A stretch of 64,000 bases of DNA from Ochotona curzoniae (Eukaryota; Chordata; Mammalia; Lagomorpha; Ochotonidae): NCBI RefSeq assembly GCF_017591425.1, contig NW_024466512.1, forward strand, positions 19,831,501 to 19,895,500. The letters run 5' to 3'. The position numbers and the translations under genes are program-made. Under the pieces are notes generated by a model. It was given only the letters and a program-made list of their open reading frames with translations. It did no database searches and was not told the DNA's origin. This document shows positions 62,437-64,000 of this stretch, in pieces. Numbering within the stretch: the first letter of the stretch is position 1; every line of letters begins with the position of its first letter.

Positions 62437-62565
62437 CTAAAACTCACTAAAGACAAGGAGCATGTGTGGTTTACCCACAGCTGCATCTCCAGATCTCAAC
62501 AGAGCAAGTGATACACACCGGTAAGTTGGTAAGTTAACAAATATTCGTTCAGTGTATTCAGTAAG
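62437..62565 (+). repeat. L2 LINE 3' end
   Basis: CTCACTAAAGACAAGGAGCA, CACAGCTGCATCTCCAGATC and AACAAATATTCGTTCAGTG match the L2 terminus. Confidence 0.7.
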
Positions 62566-64000
62566 CACATGAAGGCCCTGAAAAAGCAACCAGTGATTGA
62601 GTAGCTGGGCTTGTATGCCTGGCTTTCCAAAATTTTTGCACCAGTATGAACTCATTTTTGAATCCATTTGCCCCATGAACCTTTTGAAGTACCCTCCCTC
62701 ACAGTTTGGAACACACGGCTTGCCCCTACCAATCCTTTTGCCTAGACCGAATTCCTTAACTTAGGAAAAAAAGAAAGGATCAAGCTGGCGTTACTGAACT
62801 CCACTCCACGGTAATTGACTGGATGGAGGACACATGGTCAAAGTTAGGCCAATCAGAGTCTTTTTTTTTTTTTTTTCCCTCAGTGATCTGAGAATGGGAC
62901 CCTTAAGGCAAACAGTCTCAGGTGAGTCTAGAATTGAAGGACTGGCAGAGACTGGGGCCGTGGAGCATTCCTACTGTGTGAGTGCAGACACAGAGCACAA
63001 CTCTGCCATCAACGAGTGAAACAAACACCCTCTGTTGGGCAGAGAAACAACAGGAAGAACGTGCCACTATACTCCTCCAGAGAAACCCAGAGGCCTGCGG
63101 AGTCCGTGAGACACGCCTTACGTCAGGCCTAAGGCTCCCCCTCCTCTTGAGCCAGCTCAGCTTCTAGTCCTGGTTAACCAGAGTCTTCACCAAGACCTGC
63201 GCTATTCGCATACAGGAAGCAAGATGCATCAAGTTGAGCACAATAGTCTGCTGATGATGGTGCTAATCCCAGCCAGATTTGTCCAGGCAGGAAAACCCAG
63301 CCTGCTACAGCAAGGAGGGAACCAATCCTGAGGTCACCTTCCGCTTTAGATAGAAAAGGGGTAGGGCTGCAGTTGGAGCTAGACTTGACGTTAAGAATCT
63401 TGAATCATTCATCCAAGAGAAACTTGTGGATTTCAACATGACTGTAAAGGACAGTCATGTCTATGATATTTCTGAATACAGAACTGAAAGGAAAAAAAAA
63501 AACCAAGACCAGTCAAACCAAAAACAGACTCATATTTTGATTATTTGTGGCCTCAGGCTATTTTTAAAGAAACTGCCTTTGAATTTCCCAAGGGATTTCC
63601 ACACTCCCCCCCGCCCCCCGCCTTTTCTATTCCTTTTCTTTTTTTTTTTTTTTCTGGCTCCTGGAAAATCCAGAGAATTTTGAAAAAGAAAATCTGTTGT
63701 GATTTATGGTCACAATGGGTCTATACAGACAGATTCTTTATAGCACACTGATGCTGATAACCCCCACCAGGCTGGAACACACCTCCAAGGGTCGTGGTAA
63801 TTGAGAGGGATGCTAGGACACCGTCTACGCTCTGGTTCCTGAAGGTTTTGAGTACACAGTGCACTAGAGTAGGGGACCAGATTTCTAGTCAGGGTTAGAG
63901 CCACAACCCAGAGTTAGGAAACTATATATACTTATTATTTTCCCTGTGTGAGTCTGTGTCCTTGTCCTCTACAGCTGTACCAGTTACCAGATTTCCTTCC
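62566..64000. other. Right-hand flank, unassigned
   Basis: T-runs at 62862-62877 and 63637-63652. 62820-62990 (GGTCAAAGTTAGGCCAATCAG) may be an old LTR or DNA-transposon relic. No CpG island, so the SH3PXD2A promoter expected by synteny is not in view. Confidence 0.4.

Noticed and set aside
62566..64000. First exon of the syntenic neighbour SH3PXD2A
   Set aside because: Human gene order predicts it downstream, but no CpG island or matching coding sequence is visible before the window ends.
1..64000. CRISPR arrays, phage, operons or a novel multi-gene system
   Set aside because: No regular spacer arrays and no clustered ORFs; intron-exon structure and SINE content show an ordinary mammalian locus.

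Overview
This is a vertebrate nuclear locus, not a microbial one. Coding exons are short, bounded by GT..AG introns and separated by kilobases of repeats. The dominant repeat is a tRNA-derived SINE of the lagomorph C-repeat (CSINE) type, with about 49 copies covering roughly a fifth of the window. The youngest copies carry a head (Pol III A box and B box, then a 3' AATAAATAAATCTTT tail) that differs from rabbit CSINE as I remember it. This points to a pika (Ochotona). The genus call is inference from that SINE subfamily. Lagomorph is much safer.

The only protein-coding gene I can support is STN1 (older name OBFC1), the OB-fold subunit of the CST telomere-replication complex, on the + strand. 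A CpG-rich promoter and probable non-coding exon 1 lie at about 5.76-6.19 kb. Nine coding exons follow between 6654 and 40264. All splice phases close and there is no internal stop or frameshift. The predicted protein is 388 residues (386-389 depending on acceptor choice). Every coding exon aligns collinearly with human STN1 as I recall it (368 residues). Three coding details stand out: the position of the human start codon is GTG here, exon 7 has a tandem CAGCAG acceptor, and exon 5 has a second in-frame AG six bases downstream.

Layout: 1-5.76 kb is upstream intergenic DNA (L2, CSINEs, a solo retroviral LTR on the minus strand at about 4.02-4.49 kb). 5.76-40.26 kb is STN1, whose introns hold CSINEs (mostly antisense to the gene), L1 3' ends, MIR, L2, MER5A/MER20-like DNA transposons and two copies of a short terminal-inverted-repeat element. 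40.27-64 kb is downstream: a possible long 3' UTR, a (GT)n tract, a run of antisense CSINEs, a minus-strand L1 with an ORF2 C-terminal remnant, a degenerate repeat array at 51.2-52.3 kb that may be an L1 5' UTR, and more CSINEs, MIR and L2. No second gene is visible there. By human synteny the next gene downstream should be SH3PXD2A, but I see no exon of it.

There is no operon, CRISPR array, phage or novel multi-gene system. The most unusual signals are the STN1 start-codon shift, an 80-bp inverted copy patched into an intronic CSINE (13.65 and 14.34 kb), the degenerate array at 51.2-52.3 kb, the LTR 1.3-1.5 kb upstream of the STN1 promoter, and SINEs nested inside older elements with readable target-site duplications. 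All family names were assigned by eye and all repeat edges are approximate.
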